From: Hymenobacter cyanobacteriorum
GTDB lineage: Bacteria > Bacteroidota > Bacteroidia > Cytophagales > Hymenobacteraceae
DNA: 64,000 nt
Reading direction: 5' to 3'
Assembly (NCBI RefSeq): GCF_022631375.1
Contig: NZ_JALBGC010000006.1
Span: forward strand, 186,001 to 250,000
Positions 1 to 6,947 of the stretch are shown one piece after another. The position numbers were made by a program, and so were the translations under genes. Numbering within the stretch: position 1 is the first letter of the stretch; every line of letters begins with the position of its first letter. The notes beneath the pieces are model-generated. The model was given only the letters and a program-made list of their open reading frames with translations, searched no databases and was not told the origin of the DNA.

Positions 1-206
1 ACCACGGAGTTGGCCGCGAACAGCCGGGTGGTACCGGTGATGTCGAGTTTTTGCACGGCCTGCTGGTACTGCTTGAGCACGGCCCGCACGGCGACTTCGT
101 CGGCCGAAACGAGCGGAGTAGTCGCGGCAGTGGGCGCGGCGGTTTGGGCGAGGGCCGGGGCCGCGAAAGCGGGCACGGCGAGCAGGGCAACGAGAAAACG
201 ACGCAT
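1..206 (-). CDS. NTF2-like / DUF4440-type secreted protein, C-terminus outside the window
   Basis: The leftward reading frame starts at the ATG complementary to 204-206 and runs off the left edge, so only about 68 residues are visible. They begin with a signal peptide (MRRFLVALLAVPAFA, then ALAQ cleavage site), followed by a helix beginning SADEVAVRAVLKQYQQAV, which resembles the first helix of SnoaL/DUF4440 NTF2-fold proteins. It lies 18 bp downstream of the RND adaptor gene and is probably the last visible gene of the leftward metal-efflux transcript. The fold assignment rests on the N-terminal helix only; the role is unknown. Confidence 0.55.
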   Translation of the reverse strand, partial: MRRFLVALLAVPAFAAPALAQTAAPTAATTPLVSADEVAVRAVLKQYQQAVQKLDITGTTRLFAANSV

Positions 207-224
207 AGCTGGCAGGGACAGAAA

Positions 225-1370
225 TTACTGATTGAGGTAAATGGACTTGAGCTGGTAGGTGCCGGTCGTGACCACCCGGTCGTTTTCGTTGACCTGGCCC
301 TGCACCAGCACGGTTTGCTGCCCGTTCACGGCCCCGGGCTGCACGAAGCGAATCTTGAAGCGCTCTGGCTCGGTGTGCACGAAGACCACCGGCTTTCCGT
401 TGAGGTCGGTGATGGCGGAGGTGGGCACGGTCAGCTGCGGCTTCCCGCCGCCGGTCTGGCCCACCACCTGCACGTTTACGGCCTGACCGGCGCGGTACTC
501 GTTGCCTTCGGGGGCGTCGAGCTCCAGCACCAGTTGCCGCGCCTGGTTGACAGGGTTCACCACGTTTGAGAACACCACGAGCCGGGCGGGCACCCCGGCC
601 TGGCCCTGCAGGCCTTCAACCCGGAACACGGCGCCGGGCGTGACCTTGGCCAAATCCTGGGCAAACACCTGCGCTTCCACGCGCAGCTTGCCGGGGTTGA
701 TGACCCGGAACAGCTCGTCGCCCTGGCTCACCTGCTGGCCCACGGCGAGGTTGAACACGTCCACGGTGCCGCTCACCGGGGAGGTGATGCTGACGCGGCG
801 CTGGCCGGCTTGCCCGTTTTGGATGCCGGCGTTCTGGCGGGCCTGACGCAGGCGCAGCTCGGCGGCCACCACGTCCTTGCGGGCGGCGATGTCGGCGATG
901 CTCTGCAGGCGGGCGTAGTCCTGCTGGGCGGCGCGCAGCTCGGCCTGGGCATTGGCCCGCTCGGTACTGAGCCCGATTTGTTGGGTGGCGTCCAGGGTTT
1001 GCTCGATGACGGCCAGCGTCTGCCCGGCCCGCACGGGTTGGCCCACTTTCGCGGCCAAACTCACAATGCGGCCCCCCTGCGGCACCACGATGCGGCCTTC
1101 GCCCCCTGCCGCGGCCGACACCGTGCCGTACAGCGTGGCGCGGCTATACGTCGTCGAGAAAGCGGCCAGGGTGGTCTGCACCTGAAACAGGAACTGGCTT
1201 TCCTTGGGCAGCAGCACCTCGTCGGTCAGGGCCACGCCGGTGCTGGCCTTGGCGGTGCCGCCGTGGTCTTCGCCTCCGTGCGCCTGCACCAGGGCCGGGG
1301 GCGGCAGCAGCACGGTCAGGACCAAGCCAGCCGCGGCCGTGACGGCCAGGATTTTATGAGTGGTTTTCAT
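225..1370 (-). CDS. RND-type heavy-metal efflux periplasmic adaptor (CusB/CzcB-like)
   Basis: 381-aa membrane-fusion protein of the HlyD/CusB type. It should link an inner-membrane RND pump to a TolC-like channel and help export copper, silver or divalent metal. After an N-terminal signal/anchor (residues 1-30) comes a His-rich HGGEDHG motif, then a lipoyl-like half (IVVPQGGRIVSLAAKVGQPV), an alpha-helical hairpin (about 110-175), the second lipoyl half (ITSPVSGTVDVFNLAVGQQV), a beta-barrel domain and a C-terminal membrane-proximal domain. Length is normal for the family. It starts 12 bp after the upstream HGGEDHG protein and belongs to the tolC-like/HGGEDHG/adaptor transcript. No RND pump (cusA/czcA) gene is present in the window, so it would have to be encoded elsewhere, for example beyond the left edge. 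Confidence 0.87.
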   Translation of the reverse strand: MKTTHKILAVTAAAGLVLTVLLPPPALVQAHGGEDHGGTAKASTGVALTDEVLLPKESQFLFQVQTTLAAFSTTYSRATLYGTVSAAAGGEGRIVVPQGGRIVSLAAKVGQPVRAGQTLAVIEQTLDATQQIGLSTERANAQAELRAAQQDYARLQSIADIAARKDVVAAELRLRQARQNAGIQNGQAGQRRVSITSPVSGTVDVFNLAVGQQVSQGDELFRVINPGKLRVEAQVFAQDLAKVTPGAVFRVEGLQGQAGVPARLVVFSNVVNPVNQARQLVLELDAPEGNEYRAGQAVNVQVVGQTGGGKPQLTVPTSAITDLNGKPVVFVHTEPERFKIRFVQPGAVNGQQTVLVQGQVNENDRVVTTGTYQLKSIYLNQ

Positions 1371-1382
1371 GTTCGTTGAGCT

Positions 1383-2006
1383 TTAAGGAAAGGGGGTGCG
1401 GCGGCTGGCCGTCAGGGCCTGCTCGGAGGTTTGCATCGCGGGCTCCGGCCGCCGGCGGCGCATGAGCAGGGCCGTCAGCACAATGCCGAGCACGAAGGCG
1501 CCGACCAGCGCCAGAATGGTTTTCCAGGAGGAGAAAAGCGAGCCGTCGGCGTGGGCGACCTCGGCCGCTACGGGCAGCTTCTCTCCCACTTTAATGCCTT
1601 CGAGCAGCATTAAATCGGCCTTGTCGCCGGCCACGATGTTGGCGGCGAAGCTGTAGGCTTTGTTGGCCGGAAACTGGCCCTCCACGAGGTAAATGCCCGG
1701 CTCTTTTTCCGTCACCGCCCATTTCAGATTCGCATCCTCCGGGTTGGTGAGCGTCAGCTTGGCCCCTTTAATGGGGGTGTTGGTGGCGTAGTCGGACAGG
1801 AACAGGCGCAGGTCGGCGGGCTTGCCCCCTTCCAGCGGCTCGTAGCGCAGCAGCACCTCGAACTGTTCCGAGAGCGCCGCCACCGAGAAGGAGGTCGCGC
1901 CGGCCGGGGTCGACGCCTTGGGCGCGCCGTGGTCTTCGCCCCCGTGGGCGTAGGCTCCGACGCTGAGCACAAGCAGGCCCAGCAGCAAAATCAGGAGTTG
2001 TTTCAT
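1383..2006 (-). CDS. Membrane protein with HGGEDHG motif, metal-efflux operon
   Basis: 207-aa protein with an N-terminal signal peptide, the motif HGGEDHG just after it (also present in the adjacent RND adaptor), an extracytoplasmic beta-rich domain (about 30-150) and one C-terminal transmembrane helix (about 160-185) followed by an Arg-rich cytoplasmic tail. I chose the ATG at 2006 over an in-frame GTG at 2015: the ATG starts one base after the stop of the tolC-like gene (TAA-C-ATG) and has a purine-rich GGGGTG upstream. The His/Asp/Glu motif suggests metal binding in the periplasm. It is a recurrent hypothetical in such operons by context; the molecular role is unknown. Confidence 0.75.
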   Translation of the reverse strand: MKQLLILLLGLLVLSVGAYAHGGEDHGAPKASTPAGATSFSVAALSEQFEVLLRYEPLEGGKPADLRLFLSDYATNTPIKGAKLTLTNPEDANLKWAVTEKEPGIYLVEGQFPANKAYSFAANIVAGDKADLMLLEGIKVGEKLPVAAEVAHADGSLFSSWKTILALVGAFVLGIVLTALLMRRRRPEPAMQTSEQALTASRRTPFP

Positions 2007-2007
2007 G

Positions 2008-3252
2008 TTATTCACCCCGCAGGTAGTTAAGTTCGATGAGGGCCTGACGGTAGTCGCGGATGGTGGTCAGGTAGGTATTCTGAATGGTAAAGGCCTGGTT
2101 GAGGCTCTGAATCAGCACGAGGTAGCTGATTTCGCCGGCCTTAAAAAGTCGTTGGGATTGGCTGATGATGGCCCGCGACTGCGGCACGCCGGTCTGCTCG
2201 TAGTAGCCCAGCGAAGCCGAGAACTTGCGCGTGTCGGCCAGGGACTGCTGGTAAAGGGTGCTCAGCTCCAGGCGCTGGGTTTGCAGCTGGTAGCCGGCGG
2301 CCTGCGAGCGGGCCGTGGCCGCCTGCAGCTGCGAGCGGTAGGTCCAGAACCAGATGGGCACCGACACGCCAAACTGGAAGCGATACTTGAGGGCCGAGTT
2401 TTCAAAGGCCTGATTCTGATAGCCCACGGTCAGGGCCGGGGTGCGCCGGGCCCGCACCAGGCTGATGCCCGACTGGCTCAGGGCCACGTTTTGGGTGGCG
2501 GCGGCCAGCGTGGGGCTGCGCACCAGGGCCGTGCTGTCCTCGGTGGGCAGACCCGCGAGCAGTGCCCCGCCCGTCTGCACCAGCTCGGGGCCGCTGCGGC
2601 GCAGGTCAGTGCTGGTGGTCAGGGCGGCCGTGGGCTGGCCCAGCAGCAAGCCCAAGCGGCGCTGGGCGGCCTGCCGGTCGGCAGCGGCCTGCTGCAGCTG
2701 CACGCTCACCTGCCGGGCTTCGGCGTCGGTGCTGATGCGCTGCAGGGAGGTGACTTCGCCGGCGGCAAACAAGCGCTCAGTGGCCACGCGCAAGGCGCGG
2801 AACAGGCTGTCCTGGTAGGTGAGTTGCCGCACCTGCGCTTCGGCGAACTGCAGGCTCAGATACGCCAGGCGGGTGTCGCGCAGCACCGAGGCCCGGCTTA
2901 CATCGCGGTTGCGCTCGGCCAGCGTGATGCCCGCCTCGGCCAACTGGCGCTGGCGCCGGTACACGTTGGGCAGGTCGATGGTTTGCACCACGCCCGGCGC
3001 CCACCGCTCGCCCGTGGGGGCCGAGAACAGAAAGTCCGGGTTGGCCGGGGCGAAGGAGCCCCGCTTGAGGGCGCGCTGCTCCTCGATTTCTTGGTTTGAC
3101 TGCCGCAGCCGCGGATGCCGCCGCAACGTCAGGGCTTCGGCGCTGTCCAGGCGGATGGCGGTTTGGGCCCGCGCGGCTTCCGGGAGCAGCCCGAGTAGCA
3201 GCGCCAGCACCAGCAGCACTTGCGCCGCCCATTTGATTTTAATGTACTTCAT
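2008..3252 (-). CDS. TolC-family outer-membrane efflux protein (CusC/CzcC-like)
   Basis: 414-aa outer-membrane factor forming the exit duct of a tripartite RND efflux system. It has a signal peptide (1-30, ending in AARAQ) and two OEP repeats of long alternating helices typical of TolC, beginning with the usual first helix (SAEALTLRRHPRLRQSNQEI). Amphipathic strands occur around VGYQNQAFENSALKYRFQFGVSVPIWFW. It is the first gene of the three-gene leftward operon with the HGGEDHG protein and the RND adaptor. About 106 bp separates it from the heavy-metal-binding protein upstream, so it may have its own promoter or be part of a longer transcript. Confidence 0.87.
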   Translation of the reverse strand: MKYIKIKWAAQVLLVLALLLGLLPEAARAQTAIRLDSAEALTLRRHPRLRQSNQEIEEQRALKRGSFAPANPDFLFSAPTGERWAPGVVQTIDLPNVYRRQRQLAEAGITLAERNRDVSRASVLRDTRLAYLSLQFAEAQVRQLTYQDSLFRALRVATERLFAAGEVTSLQRISTDAEARQVSVQLQQAAADRQAAQRRLGLLLGQPTAALTTSTDLRRSGPELVQTGGALLAGLPTEDSTALVRSPTLAAATQNVALSQSGISLVRARRTPALTVGYQNQAFENSALKYRFQFGVSVPIWFWTYRSQLQAATARSQAAGYQLQTQRLELSTLYQQSLADTRKFSASLGYYEQTGVPQSRAIISQSQRLFKAGEISYLVLIQSLNQAFTIQNTYLTTIRDYRQALIELNYLRGE

Positions 3253-3358
3253 GTTATCCGATTAGAGCCCGTCAAGGGGCCGCCCACCGTTGCAGCAGCG
3301 GACGGCCCGAGACGGAGGAGAGGGTCCGGACGCACTGCGTCCGAAAAACAGGCTCCGC

Positions 3359-3916
3359 CTACGCCTTTTTCACGAGGGCCATGCCGCACTTGGGGCAGCT
3401 GCCCGGCTTGGTGCTGGCGCTGCCTTCGCACTTCATGGGGCACTCGTACGCCGCGCCGACGGCCTTGCTGCCCGGGGCGGCGGCGTCGAGCTTGTCGAAG
3501 CGGGTGTTGATGGCCTTGCCGTCGGCTTTCAGGCTGACGATGGCCGTGCGCACTTTGGCCCCGGCGGGCAGCTTGGCCACCAGGTGGTCGTCGCCCCAGG
3601 CTGTCAGTGCCACCGTGGTGGTTTTGTTGTCGGTTGTTTGCACCATCACCGTGCCCGAAAGCGACTTATTGGGCACCGGGGCCATCTTGGCCGCCAGCAG
3701 GTATATGTGCAGCTCGCCGGCCTGCTGCACCAGCTCCATGTGGTAGGGGCTGGCCGAGCGTACCACCCCGCCGTGCGGGGCCACGTGGGCGTGGGTTTCG
3801 CCGGGGGCCATGTGGGCGTCCGCCTTGCCATCGGCGTGGGAATGCTGGGCCTGCGAGGCCAGCGGCGTCAGGGCGAAAAGGGCCGCAACGGCCAGGGAAA
3901 TTCCAAAAAGCTTCAT
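3359..3916 (-). CDS. Periplasmic protein with C-terminal heavy-metal-binding domain
   Basis: 185-aa exported protein. It has a signal peptide (1-23), a His-rich linker (HSHADGKADAHMAPGETHAHVAPHGG), a beta-rich central domain and a C-terminal heavy-metal-binding domain (HMBD family) of the form YxCPMKCxG...PGxCPKCGMAL, whose Cys pairs are expected to bind copper or another soft metal. It lies in a run of leftward copper genes between the tolC-like operon and a DUF305 lipoprotein. A metal-buffering or metal-delivery role in the periplasm is inferred from the domain and neighbours. Confidence 0.8.
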   Translation of the reverse strand: MKLFGISLAVAALFALTPLASQAQHSHADGKADAHMAPGETHAHVAPHGGVVRSASPYHMELVQQAGELHIYLLAAKMAPVPNKSLSGTVMVQTTDNKTTTVALTAWGDDHLVAKLPAGAKVRTAIVSLKADGKAINTRFDKLDAAAPGSKAVGAAYECPMKCEGSASTKPGSCPKCGMALVKKA

Positions 3917-4002
3917 GGGAAACGGGTAAATGGGGGTATGGTGAGGGGGGAGAATAAGGCGCCGGCAACGGCCATTTCGGGCGTCGCCGCCGGCTGCCCG
4001 GA

Positions 4003-4722
4003 TTACATCTTGTCGGCGTTCTTGTCGTGCCAGGCTTTGAATTCGGCGATTTCCTTCTGCTGGGCGTCAATCATCTTCTGGGCCATCTCCTTGAGCTTGG
4101 TGTCCTTGCCGTGAGCCAGCTCGGCCTTGGCCATGTCCACGGCGCTCTGGTGGTGCACCGTCATCATCATGTTGAAGTTCATGTCCGGGTCCGCCACCAT
4201 TTTGGGCATGTTCTGCATCATGCCGTCCATCGAAGCCTTCATCTGGCTGGTGAAAGGGTCGGCCGGGTCCATGGGCTTGTAGTTGTTGGGGGCGGAGTCC
4301 AGGCGCTCGGCAATGGGCTCCATCTCGCCGATTTCCTTCTGCTGGTCGGCCTTGATTTTCTCGGCCATCTGCTTCATGGTGGCGTCCTTGCCGTCGCGCA
4401 GCTCGATGTCGGCCATGGCCACCGCGCCCTTGTGGTGCTCCAGCATCATGTGGGTGAAGTCGTGGTCGGTGTTGCCCTTCATCTTCATGGCGCTCATCTT
4501 GCCCATCATGTCGTTCATCGACGCCATCAGGGGCGAGTCGCCGGCCGTGCCGCTCTCAGTCATTTTGGAATGGTCCATGCCGGCCATGTCCCCCGTAGCG
4601 GGTTCCGTGGTGGCCGTGGTGGTTTCCGTGGTCGTGGTATCAGCGGTTTTGTCGCTGCTGCAGCTGCCGAGCAGCAGGGTGCCCGAACAGAGGGCGGCGA
4701 GGAAAAAAGCGGACTTTTTCAT
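4003..4722 (-). CDS. DUF305 lipoprotein, two-repeat form
   Basis: 239-aa lipoprotein with a lipobox (LLLGSC, Cys about 20), a Thr-rich linker and a ferritin-like DUF305 domain made of two similar halves. Each half carries the HHxxAVxMAxxEL signature: HDFTHMMLEHHKGAVAMADIE in the first, MMMTVHHQSAVDMAKAEL in the second. DUF305 proteins are common in copper and silver resistance loci and are rich in Met and His, consistent with metal binding at the cell envelope. A second DUF305 lipoprotein lies at 10451-11080 on the other strand. Confidence 0.85.
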   Translation of the reverse strand: MKKSAFFLAALCSGTLLLGSCSSDKTADTTTTETTTATTEPATGDMAGMDHSKMTESGTAGDSPLMASMNDMMGKMSAMKMKGNTDHDFTHMMLEHHKGAVAMADIELRDGKDATMKQMAEKIKADQQKEIGEMEPIAERLDSAPNNYKPMDPADPFTSQMKASMDGMMQNMPKMVADPDMNFNMMMTVHHQSAVDMAKAELAHGKDTKLKEMAQKMIDAQQKEIAEFKAWHDKNADKM

Positions 4723-4775
4723 GCGTTTTAGATTGATTGAGGGTTGGGAATTGGAATTGAAAAACGGGGGGCACC

Positions 4776-5735
4776 TTAGCTGGCGGCCGGGCCCTTCACG
4801 TTGATGGTGAAGTCGCCGGTGTGAATCTTGCCGGCGTGGTTGAACTGCAGAAAAACGCGGTACAGGCCGGGGGCTTCGAAGTTGGTGTTGAAGCCAATGG
4901 CGGGGCCTTTGTCGGCCTGGTCGTTGGGGTGCACGTGCAGGTAGCGCTCGGTGTCCTCGCTGATGACCACGACGTGGCCCAGGGCCCCGAGGTAGTTGTC
5001 CAGGTCGGTCACGGGCTTACCGTCCTTGCTGATGGTGATTTTCATGCCCAGCAGCTGGCCGGTGTTCAGGGGCTTGTCAAACGCCAGGGTGGCCGAGTAG
5101 CCGTCCTTTTCCCATTGCATGTCGTCGTTCTTGAACTTTACTGGCGCGTAGGCCGGGCCCTTTACCGAGATGGGCTGGCGGCCCAGCTGGTGGCCCGAGC
5201 CCGTGGGCGTGTAGTCCTGAAACAGCACGTAGTCGCCGCCCTTGGGGAAGGTGTAGGCGGCCTTGTAGTTGCCCTGCGCGGTGTATTCGGGGTGCTCGTG
5301 GTAGAACTGGCCCAGGTCATTGCTCACGATGATGAGATGAATCTTCTTTTCGTGCACCACCGCCAGCGGCACGGGGGCGGCCTCGTTGCCCACTTCCTGC
5401 GGCGTGAAGACGAGCTGCGAGGGCCGGCCAGCGGTGAGCTGCACGGGCTGCGGCTCGAACTTCATGGCGTAGGTCTTGCCGTTGGCCACTTGGTCGTTGT
5501 GTTCGAGCTTCATGCCGCACTTGGGGCACTTCTCCCCTTCCTTGGTGCTGGTCACCTCGGGGTGCATGGGGCAGGCGTAGGTGTGGCCGCTGGCGTGGTC
5601 GGCGGTGCCTTCGGCCAGTCCATCCGTAGGCGTCGTAACGGTGTTGGTGGCGCTGCTCGACGTAGAATCGGTCGAGCAGCTGGCCACGGTAAGCAGGCTG
5701 GCTACGGCCAGCAAGGAAATGGGTAAGCGGAACAT
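4776..5735 (-). CDS. Lipoprotein with heavy-metal-binding domain and beta-sandwich domain
   Basis: 319-aa lipoprotein (lipobox near residue 20: LLTVASC). It has a Ser/Thr linker, then an HMBD module (YACPMHPEVTS...EKCPKCGMKLE, about 52-80), then a long beta-rich region with His residues (FYHEHPEY, YLHVHPN) that could supply additional metal ligands. Its neighbours are all copper-resistance type genes. It probably binds metal at the outer face of the cell; the beta-rich part was not assigned to a family with certainty. Confidence 0.75.
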   Translation of the reverse strand: MFRLPISLLAVASLLTVASCSTDSTSSSATNTVTTPTDGLAEGTADHASGHTYACPMHPEVTSTKEGEKCPKCGMKLEHNDQVANGKTYAMKFEPQPVQLTAGRPSQLVFTPQEVGNEAAPVPLAVVHEKKIHLIIVSNDLGQFYHEHPEYTAQGNYKAAYTFPKGGDYVLFQDYTPTGSGHQLGRQPISVKGPAYAPVKFKNDDMQWEKDGYSATLAFDKPLNTGQLLGMKITISKDGKPVTDLDNYLGALGHVVVISEDTERYLHVHPNDQADKGPAIGFNTNFEAPGLYRVFLQFNHAGKIHTGDFTINVKGPAAS

Positions 5736-5800
5736 AAAAGGGGGTATGGGTAAGGAAATGGGCGCGCCAGCAGTGGCGGCCCGGGGTCAGTGGCGCCGGC

Positions 5801-5932
5801 TCAGGTCTGCCACTGCTGCCAGAGCACAAAGCCCAGGGCCGCGGCCAGCACGGCGTAGAGCAAGCCCGTGAGCAGGCGACGGAGCGGGCCGCGGGGTGGC
5901 GGGCCGGCGGCCGGTTCGCAGCAATCTTTCAT
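5801..5932 (-). CDS. 43-aa single-pass membrane peptide with N-terminal CC motif
   Basis: Short reading frame with ATG at 5932. The product starts MKDCCEPAAGPPPRGPLRR, followed by one hydrophobic helix (LLTGLLYAVLAAALGFVLW) and a short QQWQT tail. The two adjacent cysteines precede a positive patch, so the helix should sit with N-in topology and put CC in the cytoplasm. It lies between the HMBD lipoprotein and the His-rich protein in the copper cluster. The clean start, membrane helix and conserved context support a real gene; a metal-binding or pump-modulating role is inference. Confidence 0.6.
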   Translation of the reverse strand: MKDCCEPAAGPPPRGPLRRLLTGLLYAVLAAALGFVLWQQWQT

Positions 5933-6064
5933 TGCGGAGCAGGGTAAACCCGGAAGATGGAGAGGGAGGAAAAAGCCGTTTTAAACGGCGCGACGGGCAA
6001 ACGAAAAGGCCCGCCCCGGACACAGCATAGCTGTGCCGGCGCGAGCCTTAGCGCGTCGGGGCAA

Positions 6065-6577
6065 TCAGACAGTCAGAGACTGAATGAAAATGCGGATGTC
6101 GGGTATTTTGGGTTTTAGCTGCCGGCGAGCCACCAGCAGGACGGGCCGCGTGCGGTCCCATTGTTGAAAACGGACCACCAGGGCCAGCGGGGCCGGGGGC
6201 AGGGCCACCGGCATAAACGCCATCTTCTCAATGCCGGCTTTGGGCGGGTGCGCCAGCGAGGCCCACACGGCGGCGGCATCGTCCTGGCAGCAGGCTCCTT
6301 TGGGGCCGTGCTTATGCGAACCCGGCGTTTCGTGCTCGTCGTGGTGGTGCTTGGCGGTGGCGCCGTGCTCCTTCCCGTGGGAATGGGGCGCCTGGTGCTC
6401 GTGCCCATGCTTATGCCCGTGCGCCGGCGTACCGGCCGGGTGCTCGTGCTCGTGCCCAACGGCCGGTGCAGTGGGCATGGCCAGCGCGCAGACGACCTGC
6501 CCAAAGAACACGTTGAGGAAGACCACCAGCAAGGAGGCCGCCATCGTGCGTCGGGAATGGGTCTTGAGTCGGAACAT
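6065..6577 (-). CDS. His-rich membrane/periplasmic protein, HYC_CC_PP-like
   Basis: 170-aa protein with an N-terminal hydrophobic helix (about 12-34), a dense His tract (about 40-95, many HEH, HGH and HHH groups), a CC pair in GACCQDDAA, a PP motif and the C-terminal sequence DIRIFIQSLTV. This order (helix, His, CC, PP, DIRIFIQS end) resembles the Bacteroidota HYC_CC_PP family found beside copper ATPases. It is transcribed away from the copA-like gene, sharing a 370-bp intergenic region with it, which suggests joint metal control. Metal storage or sensing at the membrane is inferred. Confidence 0.65.
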   Translation of the reverse strand: MFRLKTHSRRTMAASLLVVFLNVFFGQVVCALAMPTAPAVGHEHEHPAGTPAHGHKHGHEHQAPHSHGKEHGATAKHHHDEHETPGSHKHGPKGACCQDDAAAVWASLAHPPKAGIEKMAFMPVALPPAPLALVVRFQQWDRTRPVLLVARRQLKPKIPDIRIFIQSLTV

Positions 6578-6593
6578 TGGTACGAAGCAACGA

Positions 6594-6601
6594 CAAAATT
6601 A
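6594..6601 (-). promoter_or_regulatory. Putative -7 box (TAATTTTG) for the His-rich protein gene
   Basis: On the minus strand this reads TAATTTTG, a match to the Bacteroidota -7 consensus TAnnTTTG, 16 bp upstream of the ATG at 6577. No clean TTTG -33 element is seen at the expected distance, so support is partial. Confidence 0.35.
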
Positions 6602-6947
6602 TTGGAAAGGTTTGAAAGCCGCGCTACTCGTAGGAAAGGATTCCCTTGGGTGGCTGCCGGCGGCACTCCCAGCCTATCCGGTTGTAAATGCGGATTTTAG
6701 GCCGTCAATAGGGGTTGCCGCTCGCTAGCCGAGCCCTTGCCAAATTGGTCAGTTGGAACCCACCTCTGGTAATCTTACAAGCCCGGCGGCTTAATCATGT
6801 ACAACCGCCGCTGAATAATGGCGGGGCGCGCGAATGTTGCAAGCGCTAAGCTCAATTCTACACATCTATTGCCAACGGAAAGGAGTTTAGCAAGTGTTGA
6901 TAAGTCAGCCGCGGATTCCCGCGGCTGCGCACTGTACCTTACCTGTT

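Noticed and set aside
3318..3345. Short GC palindrome CGGACGCACTGCGTCCG as terminator
   Set aside because: It has almost no loop and the A/T run lies on the wrong side for either flanking gene.
6894..6947. Upstream TTG start for the copper ATPase
   Set aside because: The added residues (LISQPRIPAAAHCTLPV) have no family support; the ATG at 6948 gives the usual His-rich leader before the metal-binding domain.
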